Counted from the stretch's first letter, positions 1 to 9,679 are shown. The stretch: DNA of 64,000 nt from JAEUPI01 sp046348365 (GCA_046348365.1 JAXMEL010000001.1:1116001-1180000), one strand, 5' to 3'. The notes: generated by a model not told the origin, from the letters alone. Translations and numbers: made by a program.

Positions 1-156
1 TGGGTCGTGCAGGGCGACGAGATCACGCTGCGCATCGCGCGGCGGCTCGCGCTCACGCCGGAGTGGGACAAGGCCACGCTGAAGTCCGCCGCCGACCAGC
101 GCAAGTGGCTCGACGAGATCAAGAAGCGCCTCGCGCGCTGGCGCGACGACGACTGA
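1..156 (+). CDS. C-terminal fragment of an unidentified protein
   Basis: An open frame enters from the left edge and ends at a TGA at 154-156, giving the last 51 residues of a protein. The tail is rich in Lys, Arg and Asp (it ends RWRDDD) and looks helical. Its 52-bp spacing from the acyl-CoA ligase downstream allows a shared transcript. I do not recognise the family from this tail, and the real start lies outside the window. Confidence 0.6.
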   Translation, partial: WVVQGDEITLRIARRLALTPEWDKATLKSAADQRKWLDEIKKRLARWRDDD

Positions 157-207
157 ACACGCCCTGCGCCGTGCGCGGCACAGGGCCCGCACCTGGGACA
201 CCCGATC

Positions 208-1485
208 ATGACCACCGATTTCTACGACGCGCTCGAAACCCGCGACCCCGCGGCGCGCGAAGCCGCCGCGCTGGCGGCGCTGCCGGCGCTGATCCGGCGC
301 GCGCAGGGCACGCCCGCCGGTGCCGAGCGCCTGGGCAAGGTCGATGCAGCTGCCGTCACCAGCCGCGCTGCGCTGGCGCTGCTGCCGGTGCTGCGCAAGA
401 CCGAACTGCACGAGCGCCAGAAGGCCGGCCGCAGCAGCGCGCAGGCCTGGGACCCGCTCGGCGGCTGGAGCGCCATCGGCTGGCGCGGCATGCGCGCGGC
501 CAGCGGCGCGCGCCGCGTGTTCCAGTCACCGGGCCCGATCTACGAACCCGAAGGCCACGGCAGCGACCCCTGGCGCATGGCGCGCAGCATCTGGGCCGCG
601 GGCTTTCGCGCCGGCGATCTGGTGCATTGCAGCTTCAGCTATCACCTCACGCCGGCCGGCGCGATGATGGAAGGCGGCGCGCACGCCATCGGCTGCACCA
701 CCTTCGCCGGCGGCGTGGGCAATACCGAGCTGCAGCTGCAGGCCGCGGTGGACCTGCGGCCGCACGGCTACATCGGCACGCCGAGCTTCCTGAAGATCCT
801 GCTCGAGAAGGCCGACGAGGCGAAGCTCGACCTGCGCTCGATCACCAAGGCGCTGGTCAGCGGCGAGGCCTTCCCGCCGTCGCTGCGCGACTGGCTTCGC
901 GCGCGCGGCATCGAGGGCTACCAGGCCTATGCCACGGCCGACGTGGGCTTGATCGCCTACGAGACCGCTGCGCGCGAGGGCCTCGTCGTCGACGAAGGCG
1001 TGCTGCTCGAAATCGTGCGCCCGGGCACCGACGATCCGGTGCCCGACGGCGAGGTCGGCGAGGTCGTGGTCACCGTGCTGGCCACCGGCGACTACCCGCT
1101 GGTGCGCCTGGGCACCGGCGACCTGAGCGCCGTGCTGCCGGGGCGTTGCCCGAGCGGCCGCACCGCCACGCGCATCAAGGGCTGGATGGGGCGCGCCGAC
1201 CAGACCACCAAGGTGCGCGGCATGCTGGTGCATCCGAGCCAGGTGGCCGACGTGACGCGACGCCACGCCGAGATCGTGCGCGCGCGCGTCGTGGTCGAAG
1301 GCGAGATGGCCAGCGACCGGCTCACCTTCAAGGCCGAGGTCAGCGCGCGGCCCGAAGGCCTGGCCGAGGCGATCGCCGCCAGCGTGCGCGACGTGACCAA
1401 GCTGCGCGCCGACGTGGTGCTCGCCAGCCCCGGCACGCTGCCGAACGACGGCAAGGTGATCGAGGACGCGCGCAGCTACCGGTAG
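208..1485 (+). CDS. AMP-dependent acyl-CoA ligase, phenylacetate-CoA ligase (PaaK)-like
   Basis: A 425-residue protein, the usual length for the PaaK branch of the ANL adenylating superfamily. These enzymes form an acyl-AMP and then an acyl-CoA from an aromatic or related acid in the cytoplasm. Visible features are the central YQAYATADVG segment near residue 235, where PaaK enzymes carry the aromatic-Gly-x-T/S-E type A5 motif, a VRLGTGD segment near residue 300 matching the YRTGD-like hinge, and an IKGWMGRADQTTKVRG stretch matching the C-terminal subdomain. The A3 phosphate loop is poorly conserved, so the substrate and even activity are uncertain. The preceding gene is only 52 bp away. The ATG at 208 is used because it opens the conserved N-terminus. 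Confidence 0.75.
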   Translation: MTTDFYDALETRDPAAREAAALAALPALIRRAQGTPAGAERLGKVDAAAVTSRAALALLPVLRKTELHERQKAGRSSAQAWDPLGGWSAIGWRGMRAASGARRVFQSPGPIYEPEGHGSDPWRMARSIWAAGFRAGDLVHCSFSYHLTPAGAMMEGGAHAIGCTTFAGGVGNTELQLQAAVDLRPHGYIGTPSFLKILLEKADEAKLDLRSITKALVSGEAFPPSLRDWLRARGIEGYQAYATADVGLIAYETAAREGLVVDEGVLLEIVRPGTDDPVPDGEVGEVVVTVLATGDYPLVRLGTGDLSAVLPGRCPSGRTATRIKGWMGRADQTTKVRGMLVHPSQVADVTRRHAEIVRARVVVEGEMASDRLTFKAEVSARPEGLAEAIAASVRDVTKLRADVVLASPGTLPNDGKVIEDARSYR

Positions 1486-1507
1486 CCCGCGCGCCGGCCT
1501 CGAACCC

Positions 1508-3907
1508 TCACTCGCCGAGCATGCTGCCGGTGCTGTCGTAGACGATGCCCGGAGTGCCGGCGGTGCCGGTATCGGTGCCCGCCGAGGCGGTGCCGGTGGT
1601 CGAGCTCGTCCTCAGGTTCGACAACCCGGGCCTGGCGGCCGCCGGGGCGGAAGGCAGCGGCTGCCCCTCGCTGAGCACCAGGCCTTCGCTCAGCACCAAG
1701 CCTTCGCTGAGCACCAGGCCTTCGCTGAGCACCAGGCCTTCGCTCAGCACCAGGCCTTCGCTCAACACCAGGCCTTCGCTCAGCACCAGGCCTTCGCTCA
1801 GCACCAGGCCCTGACTCAGCATGACACCGCTGCCGCTGGCGAGCCAGGCCGACAAGGTCGCGGTCGGCATGAAGGCGCCGGTCTTCCCGATCAGCGAACT
1901 CATGCCGGCCAGCGCATCGGCGCGCATCACGCCGGGGCCGACCAGCGTCTGGTTCGGCGCCGCGACATCGGTGAAGGTGCGCGGATAGGTCGCCGGCGCA
2001 ATGCCCTTGCCCGACCAGTACACCACGTCGCGCTTGCGCACGACATTGCTGGCCCAGGTGAGCCGCGGGTCGTAGATCGGCTGGTACTTGGTCAGCAGCG
2101 CCGTGCCGCTGACGACACGATTGCCGCCGACATAGACCACGCGCGACCAATCGAAGGCCGTGCCGTTGATGGTCGACTTCATCAGCGGCAGCACCTTGCC
2201 CGCAGCCAGCATCGACGACCCGGTGTTCAGCGTGCCCGCGGCGATCGCCGAGGCCAGATCGGTGCGCAGCACCTTGGCCACCGCCACCGCACCATCGACG
2301 TTCAGCGCGCCTGCGCCCTGCTGCAGCAGGCTGTAGCCGGCCAGCGGCTGGGCGGTGTACTGCAAGATGGCCTTGACCAGCGGCGGCGTCAGGCCCGGGT
2401 TGGCCTGCAGCATCAGCGCCACCGTACCGGCGACCGCAGGTGCCGCGATCGACGTGCCGCTCAGCAGCATCTGCGTCTCGGGCACCAGCTGCTGGATGCC
2501 GATCGGCGCCACCAGGTTCGAATAGTATTGGCCGGCTAGGTAGTTCCAGGTCAGCGTGCCGGTGGTCGACCCAATCGCCGCGGCGCCGATGATCTTGTTG
2601 CCGGGCGCGACGAGGTCGGGCTTCAGCAGATTGTCGACGCGGCGCACGCCGCTCGCGTCGATGTAGGCGCCGCGCGTCGGCCCGCGCGAGCTGAAGTTGT
2701 TGACGGTGTCGTCGCTGCGGCCGATCGTGCCCTTGTCGTTGACCGAACCGACGGTGATGACCGACGGCTCGTTGCCCGGCGAGCTGATCGCACCGTAGAC
2801 CTCCTGGCCTTGGATCGACTGGCCGAAGTTGCCTCCCGCCACGACCACGGTGATGCCGGCCGCCGTGGCGCTGCGCAGCGCGATGCACAACGGGTCGGTC
2901 TGCCACGATTCGGTCGAGGCCGCGGCCAGGCTGACGTTGAGCACGCGGATGTTGTATTCCTTGGCGTGGTAGATCACCCACTGGATGCCTTCGAGCACGT
3001 CGCTCATCGAGCCGGCGCCCTGATCGCTGAGCACCTTGACGTCGTACAGGTCGGCGTTGGGCGCGATGCCGGTGGTGTCGGGCGTGCCCGCCGAGTAGTA
3101 CTTCGCGCGGCCGGCCGCCACCGATGCGACGTGCGTGCCGTGGCCGTAGCCGTCCTGCGTCGTCGCCGCGGCGTTGTTGATGGCGCTCTCGTACGATGAC
3201 AGTGCGCTGCTGCCGGGCTTGAGCGAGCTGATGGTGTCGACGCCGACGGTCCAGTTGGCGAGCGTCGTGTTGAGCATGTTGACGCTCTTCTTCACGCGCG
3301 TCACGCCCGAGCCGTTGAGGAAGCCGGCATGCGAGCGCATCACGCCCGAATCGAGCACCGCGATGCCGACGCCGCTGCCGTCCACGCCGCTGTAGCTGGC
3401 CCGGGTGCTGTTGGCGCGGACGTTTCCGGTCAGCGCGCCGGTGATCGATTCCAGCGCGCTCGCGGTGCGCCGGACTTCGCGGTTGGGCGAAATGCTCAGC
3501 ACGTCGGGCCGTTGCGCCAGCGCGCCGATCTGGTCGGCACGCAGCTGCACGGTGATCGCGCCGAGGCCCGGGTGCGTGGCGTGCACCGAGCCGCCCAGCG
3601 CGCGCACATGTTGGCGTACGGCGGTCATCTCCGGGTCGACCCCGTCGCCGAAGACGATCACCTGCACATGGTGCACGCCGTGGATGTCGCGCGACCACTT
3701 CGCGCGCTTGGCGCGCATCGAACCGATCTCGTCGTCGAGGTCGCGGGCGACCTTGTCGCCACGTTCGGAGCCCGCCGGGCGGGCATGCGCGACCGCCGGA
3801 ACCGCGCCGGTCAGCGCCATCGCCACCGCCAACAGGCCGGCCAGCACCCGCCGCAGCAGCAGGCGTCGCCGTTCGATCAGCACGATGAAACCGGTCAGCA
3901 GATTCAT
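1508..3907 (-). CDS. Secreted subtilisin-like (S8) serine protease with a hexapeptide-repeat tail
   Basis: A 799-residue preproprotease. I chose the ATG at 3907 because it follows a GAGAGGGA ribosome site and begins a basic-then-hydrophobic signal peptide ending near AVAHA (about residue 41). The open frame continues 50 codons upstream without such support. An I9-type propeptide lies near residues 80-145. The S8 triad is visible: Asp186 in VLDSGV, His256 in GHGTHVAS and Ser486 in SGTSIAAP, with the oxyanion Asn360 in AGGN. After the catalytic domain comes a long C-terminal region with eight LVLSEG-type hexapeptides and a Thr/Ser/Gly-rich end. No autotransporter or anchor domain is evident. 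It probably acts outside the cytoplasm on proteins. It is not obviously in an operon. Confidence 0.9.
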   Translation of the reverse strand: MNLLTGFIVLIERRRLLLRRVLAGLLAVAMALTGAVPAVAHARPAGSERGDKVARDLDDEIGSMRAKRAKWSRDIHGVHHVQVIVFGDGVDPEMTAVRQHVRALGGSVHATHPGLGAITVQLRADQIGALAQRPDVLSISPNREVRRTASALESITGALTGNVRANSTRASYSGVDGSGVGIAVLDSGVMRSHAGFLNGSGVTRVKKSVNMLNTTLANWTVGVDTISSLKPGSSALSSYESAINNAAATTQDGYGHGTHVASVAAGRAKYYSAGTPDTTGIAPNADLYDVKVLSDQGAGSMSDVLEGIQWVIYHAKEYNIRVLNVSLAAASTESWQTDPLCIALRSATAAGITVVVAGGNFGQSIQGQEVYGAISSPGNEPSVITVGSVNDKGTIGRSDDTVNNFSSRGPTRGAYIDASGVRRVDNLLKPDLVAPGNKIIGAAAIGSTTGTLTWNYLAGQYYSNLVAPIGIQQLVPETQMLLSGTSIAAPAVAGTVALMLQANPGLTPPLVKAILQYTAQPLAGYSLLQQGAGALNVDGAVAVAKVLRTDLASAIAAGTLNTGSSMLAAGKVLPLMKSTINGTAFDWSRVVYVGGNRVVSGTALLTKYQPIYDPRLTWASNVVRKRDVVYWSGKGIAPATYPRTFTDVAAPNQTLVGPGVMRADALAGMSSLIGKTGAFMPTATLSAWLASGSGVMLSQGLVLSEGLVLSEGLVLSEGLVLSEGLVLSEGLVLSEGLVLSEGLVLSEGQPLPSAPAAARPGLSNLRTSSTTGTASAGTDTGTAGTPGIVYDSTGSMLGE
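1671..1814 (-). repeat. Eight tandem 18-bp units coding LVLSEG repeats
   Basis: Eight consecutive 18-bp units, read on the minus strand as LVLSEG. Copies differ at only one to a few bases and nearly all changes are silent; only the unit at the high-coordinate edge departs further. The unit length is a multiple of three, so gain or loss of copies would keep the protease in frame. Confidence 0.95.
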
Positions 3908-4113
3908 GTTTCCCTCTCGAGGGCCGGTGGCTTCGAAGGCGCCGGCCGCGATCCCGCCGGCACAGCGCCGAGGGGTGACGAATCTTTGCTGATTGTTTCC
4001 GGCGTCGAACGGATGTAACGGCTGCGCCGCGACCGAAGTCGCGTGCATTCGTCGCAATTCGCCGCGCCGTTACGACGCGCCGATCGCGGGGCCGTGGCGG
4101 TTCTCGAGTCGAT

Positions 4114-4172
4114 CCGGCTTTGCCGGGCGACTCGACCCCCTCGGGGGGCGGCGGCGTTTGCGCCGCCTGGGG
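4114..4172 (-). repeat. Dispersed palindromic intergenic element, copy 1
   Basis: Contains the hairpin CCGGCTTTGCCGG (4114-4126), then a CCCCC/GGGGG inverted pair, then a GGCGGCG/CGCCGCC inverted pair. Read on the minus strand it has the same order of parts as the element at 15505-15570. It lies just downstream of the Bug receptor gene and could act as a terminator for it. Confidence 0.6.
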
Positions 4173-4176
4173 GCGC

Positions 4177-5157
4177 TCACGACTCGCCCTTGACGCCGGC
4201 TTCCTTGACCACCTTGGCCCACTTGATGCGCTCGTCGCGCATGAAGGCGTCGAACTTCGCCGCGCTGCCGCCGCCGTCCTCGGCGCCGTACTGGTCCATG
4301 CGCTCCTGCACGTCGGGCATCGCCAGCACGGTGTTCACGTCGGTGTTGATCTTCTGCGCGATGGTGGTCGGCAGCTTGCCCGGGCCGACCAGCCCGTACC
4401 AGGTGGTGGCCTCGAAGCCGGGAAAGCCCTCTTCCTGCATCGTCGGCACGCCCGGGTGGCCCTTGGCGCGCTTGGTGCGTGTCTGCGCGATCGCGATCAC
4501 GCGGCCGCCTTTCACGTGCGGCGTGGCGGCGGTCATGGTGTCGAAGCTGTATTGAATCTGGCCGCCGATCAGGTCGGTCAGCAGCGGGCCCGAGCCTTTG
4601 TAAGGCACGTGCAGCGCATCGACCTTGGCGCGCAGCTTGAACATCTCGAGCGCCAGGTGCTGCGCCGAGCCCGAGCCCGCAGAGCCGAAGCTCACCTGCC
4701 CCGGCTTGGCCTTGCACAGCGCGACGATGTCCTTCACCGTCCTGGCCGGCGCATTGGGATTGGCGATCAGCAGGTTCGGCGTCACGCCGACGAGCACGAT
4801 CGGCACGAAGTCGCGCTCCAGGTCGTAGCGCAGCTTGGGCTGCAGGCTGGGCGCCAGCGCGTGGCTGTTGATGTGCGCCATCAGCAGCGTCGAGCCGTCG
4901 CTCGGCTGCGTGGCGGTGTATTCGGCCGCCAGCACGCCGGCCACGCCGGCCTTGTTCTCGACCACCACCTGCTGGCCCCACATCTGCGTCAGCTTGACCG
5001 ACAGCACGCGCGCCAGCGCGTCGGTGCCGCCGCCCGGCGGAAAGCCCACCAAAATGCGCACCGGCCCGAACGGCCACTGCTGCGCCCACAGTGCGGGCGC
5101 GGCCACTGCGGCGGCGCCGGCGCCGATGCCGCGGATCACGGTGCGTCGATTCGTCAT
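4177..5157 (-). CDS. Bug-family (TctC-like) extracytoplasmic solute receptor
   Basis: A 326-residue periplasmic binding protein of the tripartite tricarboxylate receptor family. These proteins capture small organic acids or similar ligands. Family marks are VGFPPGGGTDALAR near residues 37-50, the VENKAG segment after it, and the PYKGSG ligand-loop motif. The start at 5157 follows an AAGGA site 7 bases upstream. The open frame begins 8 codons earlier but lacks such a site. The N-terminus (NRRTVIRG followed by an Ala-rich stretch) could be a Tat or Sec signal. It lies 29 bp behind the aminotransferase gene, so the two are probably co-transcribed. No TctA/TctB membrane partners are nearby, which is common for Bug receptors in Burkholderiales. 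Confidence 0.9.
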   Translation of the reverse strand: MTNRRTVIRGIGAGAAAVAAPALWAQQWPFGPVRILVGFPPGGGTDALARVLSVKLTQMWGQQVVVENKAGVAGVLAAEYTATQPSDGSTLLMAHINSHALAPSLQPKLRYDLERDFVPIVLVGVTPNLLIANPNAPARTVKDIVALCKAKPGQVSFGSAGSGSAQHLALEMFKLRAKVDALHVPYKGSGPLLTDLIGGQIQYSFDTMTAATPHVKGGRVIAIAQTRTKRAKGHPGVPTMQEEGFPGFEATTWYGLVGPGKLPTTIAQKINTDVNTVLAMPDVQERMDQYGAEDGGGSAAKFDAFMRDERIKWAKVVKEAGVKGES

Positions 5158-5186
5158 CGTGGTTTCCTTCGACGGTGTCATTCGAG

Positions 5187-6428
5187 TCAGGCCGCGGCCT
5201 TCAACGCCGCCGCCTGGGGATGCGCGGCAAAGTACGCCATCGCCGCCTGCACACCGCTGCCGGCCAGCGGCACGCCGTGCAGCCCGAGGCCCATCTCCAC
5301 GCCGGCCAGCGTGGCCAGCAGCGTGAGGTCATTCGTGTCGCCGAGGTGGCCGATGCGGAACATGCGGCCCTTCACCTTGCCGAGGCCGGTGCCGAGCGAG
5401 AGATCGAAGCGGCGATGGATCAGCTGGCGCAGCGCATCGGCATCGACGCCGGCCGGCGTGATCACGCCGGTGAGCACCGGCGAATGCACCGCCGCATCGG
5501 CGCACTGGATCGGCAGACCCCACGCGCGCACCGCCGTGCGCACGCCCTCGGCCCAGCGCTGGTGGCGCGCGAACACCGCGGTCAGCCCCTGCTCGAGCAG
5601 CATGTCGAGCGCCTCGCTCAGGCCGTACAGCAGATTCGTGTTCGGCGTGTACGGCCAGTAGCCGCCCTTGTTCATCTCGACGATCTCGTCCCAGGCCCAG
5701 AACGACTTCGGCAGCATCGCGCTCTTCGACACCGCGATCGCCTTCGGCGACAGCGCATTGAAGCTGATGCCCGGCGGCAGCATCAGCCCTTTTTGCGAGC
5801 CGCTGATGGCCACGTCGACGCCCCATTCGTCGTGCCGGTAGTCGGCGCAGGCCAGGCCCGAGATGGTGTCGACCATCAGCAGCGCCGGGTGGCCGGCGGC
5901 ATCGATCGCGCGACGCACCGCCGCGATGTCTGACGTGACGCCGGTGGAGGTTTCGTTGTGCACCACGCACACGGCCTTGATGCGGTGCTGCGCGTCGGCT
6001 CGCAGCCGCTCGCCGATCATGTCGGCCTGCACGCCGCGGCGCCAGCCGTTGGGCAGCCCGGTCTGCGTGTCGGTACCCGGCACGCTCAGGAACTCGGGTT
6101 TCAGGCCGAGGCGCAGCGCCATCTTGTGCCACAGCGACGCGAAGTGCCCGGTTTCGAACATCAGCAGCGCGTCGCCCGGACACATCGTGTTGGCCAGCGC
6201 CGCCTCCCACGCGCCGGTGCCCGAGGCCGGGTAGATCACCACCGGATGCTGGGTCTTGAACACCTGGCGCAAGCCGGCGAGCACCTTCTGGCCCAGCGCG
6301 CCGAACTCCGGGCCGCGATGGTCGATCGTCGGCAGGCTCATGGCCCGCAGGATGCGATCGGGCACCGGGCTCGGCCCGGGGATCTGCAGGAAGTGGCGGC
6401 CGCTTAAGTGCTGGTCGAGCGGGATCAT
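5187..6428 (-). CDS. Class V aminotransferase, alanine/serine-glyoxylate type
   Basis: A 413-residue PLP enzyme. The N-terminus has IPGPSPVPDRIL, typical of alanine-glyoxylate and serine-glyoxylate aminotransferases. Asp187 in MVDTISG would pair with the pyridine ring, and Lys213 in SGSQKGLMLPPG is the Schiff-base lysine. The likely reaction moves an amino group from serine or alanine to glyoxylate. The start at 6428 opens the conserved region; the open frame runs much further upstream only because antisense frames in this GC-rich DNA lack stops. It is divergent from a FAD/Fe-S 2-hydroxyacid dehydrogenase (75 bp apart), which could produce an oxo-acid acceptor. A Bug receptor follows in the same direction. 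The exact amino donor cannot be told from sequence. Confidence 0.9.
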   Translation of the reverse strand: MIPLDQHLSGRHFLQIPGPSPVPDRILRAMSLPTIDHRGPEFGALGQKVLAGLRQVFKTQHPVVIYPASGTGAWEAALANTMCPGDALLMFETGHFASLWHKMALRLGLKPEFLSVPGTDTQTGLPNGWRRGVQADMIGERLRADAQHRIKAVCVVHNETSTGVTSDIAAVRRAIDAAGHPALLMVDTISGLACADYRHDEWGVDVAISGSQKGLMLPPGISFNALSPKAIAVSKSAMLPKSFWAWDEIVEMNKGGYWPYTPNTNLLYGLSEALDMLLEQGLTAVFARHQRWAEGVRTAVRAWGLPIQCADAAVHSPVLTGVITPAGVDADALRQLIHRRFDLSLGTGLGKVKGRMFRIGHLGDTNDLTLLATLAGVEMGLGLHGVPLAGSGVQAAMAYFAAHPQAAALKAAA

Positions 6429-6503
6429 CGGGGCCGGACCTTTCGATACACGACGGACGGACAATGCGGGCGATGATGACACGCCGATTCGAACCCTGAG
6501 CGC

Positions 6504-9500
6504 ATGGATTCCCCCACCAAACCGGCGGCCCATAGCGCCGCGGTAACGGCGCACAACGACACCAGCATTCGCCTCGAACAACGCCTTCGCCGCGCCGTGC
6601 GCGGCGAGGTGCATGTCGATGCCGCGTCGCGCGCGCGTTATGCCACCGACGCGTCGATCTACCAGGTGATGCCGGTGGCGGTGTGCGTGCCGGCCGACGA
6701 CGCCGACGTGCATGCCGCGCTCGACGTGGCGCGCGAGCTGAAGGTGCCGGTGCTGCCGCGCGGTGCCGGCACCAGCCAGTGCGGGCAGACGGTGGGTGCA
6801 TGCCTGGTCATCGACGGCAGCAAGCATCTGCGCCAGGTGCTCGAGGTCGATGCCGCGCATCGGCGCGCCACCGTGCAGCCCGGCCTGGTGCTCGATCACC
6901 TCAACGCGCTGCTCAAGCGCGAAGGACTGTGGTATCCGGTCGACGTGTCCACCAGCGCGCAGGCCACGCTCGGCGGCATGGCCGGCAACAACAGCTGCGG
7001 CTCGCGCTCGATCGCCTACGGCAACATGGTGCACAACGTGCTCGGCTGCGAGATGTGGCTGGCCGACGGCAGCAGCCATCGCTTCACAACGCTGCAGCAA
7101 TGCACCGGCCGCGCGGCACAGTTCGGCCGCTTCGTGCAGCGGCTCGCCGAGGCGCAGGCTGCCGAGATCGAAGCGCGCTGGCCACGCGAGCTGCGCCGCG
7201 TCGGCGGCTACAACCTCGACATCTTTCGCCCGGCGAGCGAACGCCCCTACACCGCCGACGGCAGCGTCAATCTGGCGCAGCTGTTCGTCGGCGCCGAGGG
7301 CACGCTCGGCTTCACGCGCTCGCTGACGCTGCGGCTGGCCGAGCTGCCCAAGCACAAGGTGCTGGGCGTCGCCAACTTCGCGCGCTTTCACGATGCGATG
7401 GCCAGCGCGCAGCACATCGTCACGCTGAAGCCCACCGCCGTGGAGCTGGTCGACCGCACGATGATCGAGCTGGCGCGCGCCAACCCGGCGTTCCGGCCGG
7501 TGATCGAGTCGGCGCTCGCCGGCGAGCCCGAGGCGATCCTGCTGGTGGAGTTCTCGGGCGACGATCGCGCCGCATTGCTGGCGCAGCTCGAGCGGCTGGT
7601 GAGCCTGATCGGCGACCTCAGCAGCGGCGGTCGCGTGGTGCGCATGCCCGACGAGAGCGCGCAGAAGGCGCTGTGGGAGGTGCGCAAGGCGGGCCTCAAC
7701 ATCATGATGAGCCTCAAGGGCGACGGCAAGCCGGTGAGCTTCATCGAAGACTGCGCGGTGCCGCTGGAACACCTGGCCGAGTACACCGACGCGCTGACCG
7801 AGGTGTTCGCGCGCCACGGCACGCGCGGCACCTGGTACGCGCATGCCTCGGTGGGCACGCTGCACGTGCGGCCGATCCTCGACATGCGGCGCGACGGTGC
7901 ACAGAAGATGCGCGCCATCGCCGACGAAGCCAGCGCGCTGGTGCGCCGCTTCAAGGGTGCCTACAGCGGCGAGCACGGCGACGGCCTGTGCCGCGGCGAG
8001 TGGATCGAATGGCAGTTCGGCCCGGCGCTCACCGCGGCGTTTCGCGCCATCAAGCGCGAGCTGGATCCCGATGCACTGTTCGCGCCCTACCGCATCGTCG
8101 ATCCGCCGCGCATGGACGATGCGTCGCTGTTCCGCTTCCCGCCCGGCTACAAGACGATCGCGATCACGAGTGCGCTCGACTGGTCGGCGTGGAACGTGCA
8201 AAACGATCCGCGCACCGAGGCGATCAGCGCGCCGGGCAGCGGCGGTGACGTCACCGGCGGCTTCGCCAAGGCCGTGGAGATGTGCAACAACAACGGCCAC
8301 TGCCGCAAGTTCGACGCCGGCACCATGTGCCCGAGCTACCGCGTCACGCGCGACGAGCAGCACCTCACGCGCGGCCGTGCCAACACGCTGCGCCTGGCGC
8401 TGGCCGGGGAACTTGGCCCCGGTGCGCTGACCGGCGAGGCCGTGCGCGAGGCGCTCGAGCTGTGCGTGAGCTGCAAGGGCTGCCGCCGCGAATGCCCCAC
8501 CGGCGTCGACATGGCGCGCATGAAGATCGAGGTGCTGGCGCAGCGGCGCCGGCGCTTCGGCGTCAGCTGGCACGACCGTCTGATCGGCCAGCTGCCTGAC
8601 TACGCGCGGCTGGCCAGCCGCTTCGCCTCGCTGGCCAATCTGCGCAACCGCTGGCCCTGGTTGGCGCGGCAGATGCAGCGCGCCACCGGCATCGCGGCCG
8701 AGCGCCAGCTGCCCAGCTGGCGGCGCGACACGTTCTGGCGTTCGATGAGCGGTCTGGGCCTGGTCTCGCGCGAGGCTGTGCTCGCGGCAGCCAAGGGCGT
8801 GGTGCTGTGGGCCGACACCTTCGACGCCTTCTTCGAATCGGAGAACCTGCATGCCGCCGTGCGCGTGCTGCAGGCCGGCGGCTACGCGGTGCACGTGGCG
8901 CAAGGGCCGAAAGGCGAGCGCCTGTGCTGCGGCCGCACGCATCTGTCGGTGGGCGACGTGGAGGCTGCGCGCGCCAGGGCCCGTGCGCTGGTGGAGGCGC
9001 TGGCACCGCTGGCCGAACGCGGCCTGGCCATCGTGGGGCTGGAGCCCTCATGCCTGCTGACGATGCGCGACGAGCTGCTCGCGCTCGGCCTCGGCCCCAC
9101 CGCGCAGGTGGTGTCGCGGCAGGCGCTGCTGTTCGAGGAGTTTCTCGAACGCGAGGCGCGCGAAGGCCGCTTCGCGCCAGCCTGGCGTGCGCTAGAGCGG
9201 CCGCTGCGCGTGCATGGCCACTGCCACCAGAAGGCTTTTGGCGCGATCGAGCCGGTGCTGGCGCTGCTCAAGCGGCTGCCGGGCGCCGACGTGGCGCTGA
9301 TCGACAGCTCATGCTGTGGCATGGCGGGCAGCTTCGGCTACGAGGCCTCGCACCTGTGGGCCTCGCGCCGGATGGCCGAGGCCGCGCTGCTGCCCGCCGT
9401 GCGCAACGCGCCCGAGGCCATCATCGTGGCCGACGGCACCAGCTGCCGCCACCAGATCGCCGGCGGCGCGGGCCGCGAGGCGCTGCACGTGGCGCGCGTG

Positions 9501-9521
9501 CTGGCCGATCATCTGGCGTGA
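6504..9521 (+). CDS. Fused FAD-linked oxidase and Fe-S (GlcD-GlcF/D-lactate dehydrogenase-like) oxidoreductase
   Basis: A 1005-residue protein joining two parts that are often separate subunits. The first half is a PCMH-type FAD-binding domain (PRGAGTSQCGQ near residue 90, then NNSCGSRS) with the FAD-oxidase C-terminal domain. The second half has two ferredoxin-like cysteine groups (near residue 595-615, and CVSCKGCRRECP near 653-664) and two CCG motifs (near 807 and 934) as in GlcF/HdrB-like proteins. Such enzymes oxidise 2-hydroxyacids such as D-lactate, glycolate or D-2-hydroxyglutarate and pass electrons to the respiratory chain. It is divergent from an aminotransferase and upstream of a Bug receptor, consistent with hydroxyacid use. 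The substrate is not settled. Confidence 0.85.
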   Translation: MDSPTKPAAHSAAVTAHNDTSIRLEQRLRRAVRGEVHVDAASRARYATDASIYQVMPVAVCVPADDADVHAALDVARELKVPVLPRGAGTSQCGQTVGACLVIDGSKHLRQVLEVDAAHRRATVQPGLVLDHLNALLKREGLWYPVDVSTSAQATLGGMAGNNSCGSRSIAYGNMVHNVLGCEMWLADGSSHRFTTLQQCTGRAAQFGRFVQRLAEAQAAEIEARWPRELRRVGGYNLDIFRPASERPYTADGSVNLAQLFVGAEGTLGFTRSLTLRLAELPKHKVLGVANFARFHDAMASAQHIVTLKPTAVELVDRTMIELARANPAFRPVIESALAGEPEAILLVEFSGDDRAALLAQLERLVSLIGDLSSGGRVVRMPDESAQKALWEVRKAGLNIMMSLKGDGKPVSFIEDCAVPLEHLAEYTDALTEVFARHGTRGTWYAHASVGTLHVRPILDMRRDGAQKMRAIADEASALVRRFKGAYSGEHGDGLCRGEWIEWQFGPALTAAFRAIKRELDPDALFAPYRIVDPPRMDDASLFRFPPGYKTIAITSALDWSAWNVQNDPRTEAISAPGSGGDVTGGFAKAVEMCNNNGHCRKFDAGTMCPSYRVTRDEQHLTRGRANTLRLALAGELGPGALTGEAVREALELCVSCKGCRRECPTGVDMARMKIEVLAQRRRRFGVSWHDRLIGQLPDYARLASRFASLANLRNRWPWLARQMQRATGIAAERQLPSWRRDTFWRSMSGLGLVSREAVLAAAKGVVLWADTFDAFFESENLHAAVRVLQAGGYAVHVAQGPKGERLCCGRTHLSVGDVEAARARARALVEALAPLAERGLAIVGLEPSCLLTMRDELLALGLGPTAQVVSRQALLFEEFLEREAREGRFAPAWRALERPLRVHGHCHQKAFGAIEPVLALLKRLPGADVALIDSSCCGMAGSFGYEASHLWASRRMAEAALLPAVRNAPEAIIVADGTSCRHQIAGGAGREALHVARVLADHLA

Positions 9522-9679
9522 CCCTGGCACGCGGGCTCGACATTGATCTACATCGAATCAGGGCTTCACCGGTCGTCGCCGTACGTAGTTCCCGCGTTGC
9601 AGCGCGGTGGCCCGGCTCCTAGCATGCCGGCCAACTGACTGACACCACCAACCCGCCTTTTCGTTCGAGGAGACTTTGC

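Noticed and set aside
3908..4057. N-terminal extension of the subtilase to 4057.
   Set aside because: It would place 50 polar residues before the signal peptide; the ATG at 3907 has a good ribosome site and directly opens the signal peptide.
6429..8942. Upstream extension of the aminotransferase frame.
   Set aside because: It is antisense to the FAD/Fe-S dehydrogenase, with low-complexity Ala/Arg/His composition and no motif. The conserved protein begins at 6428.
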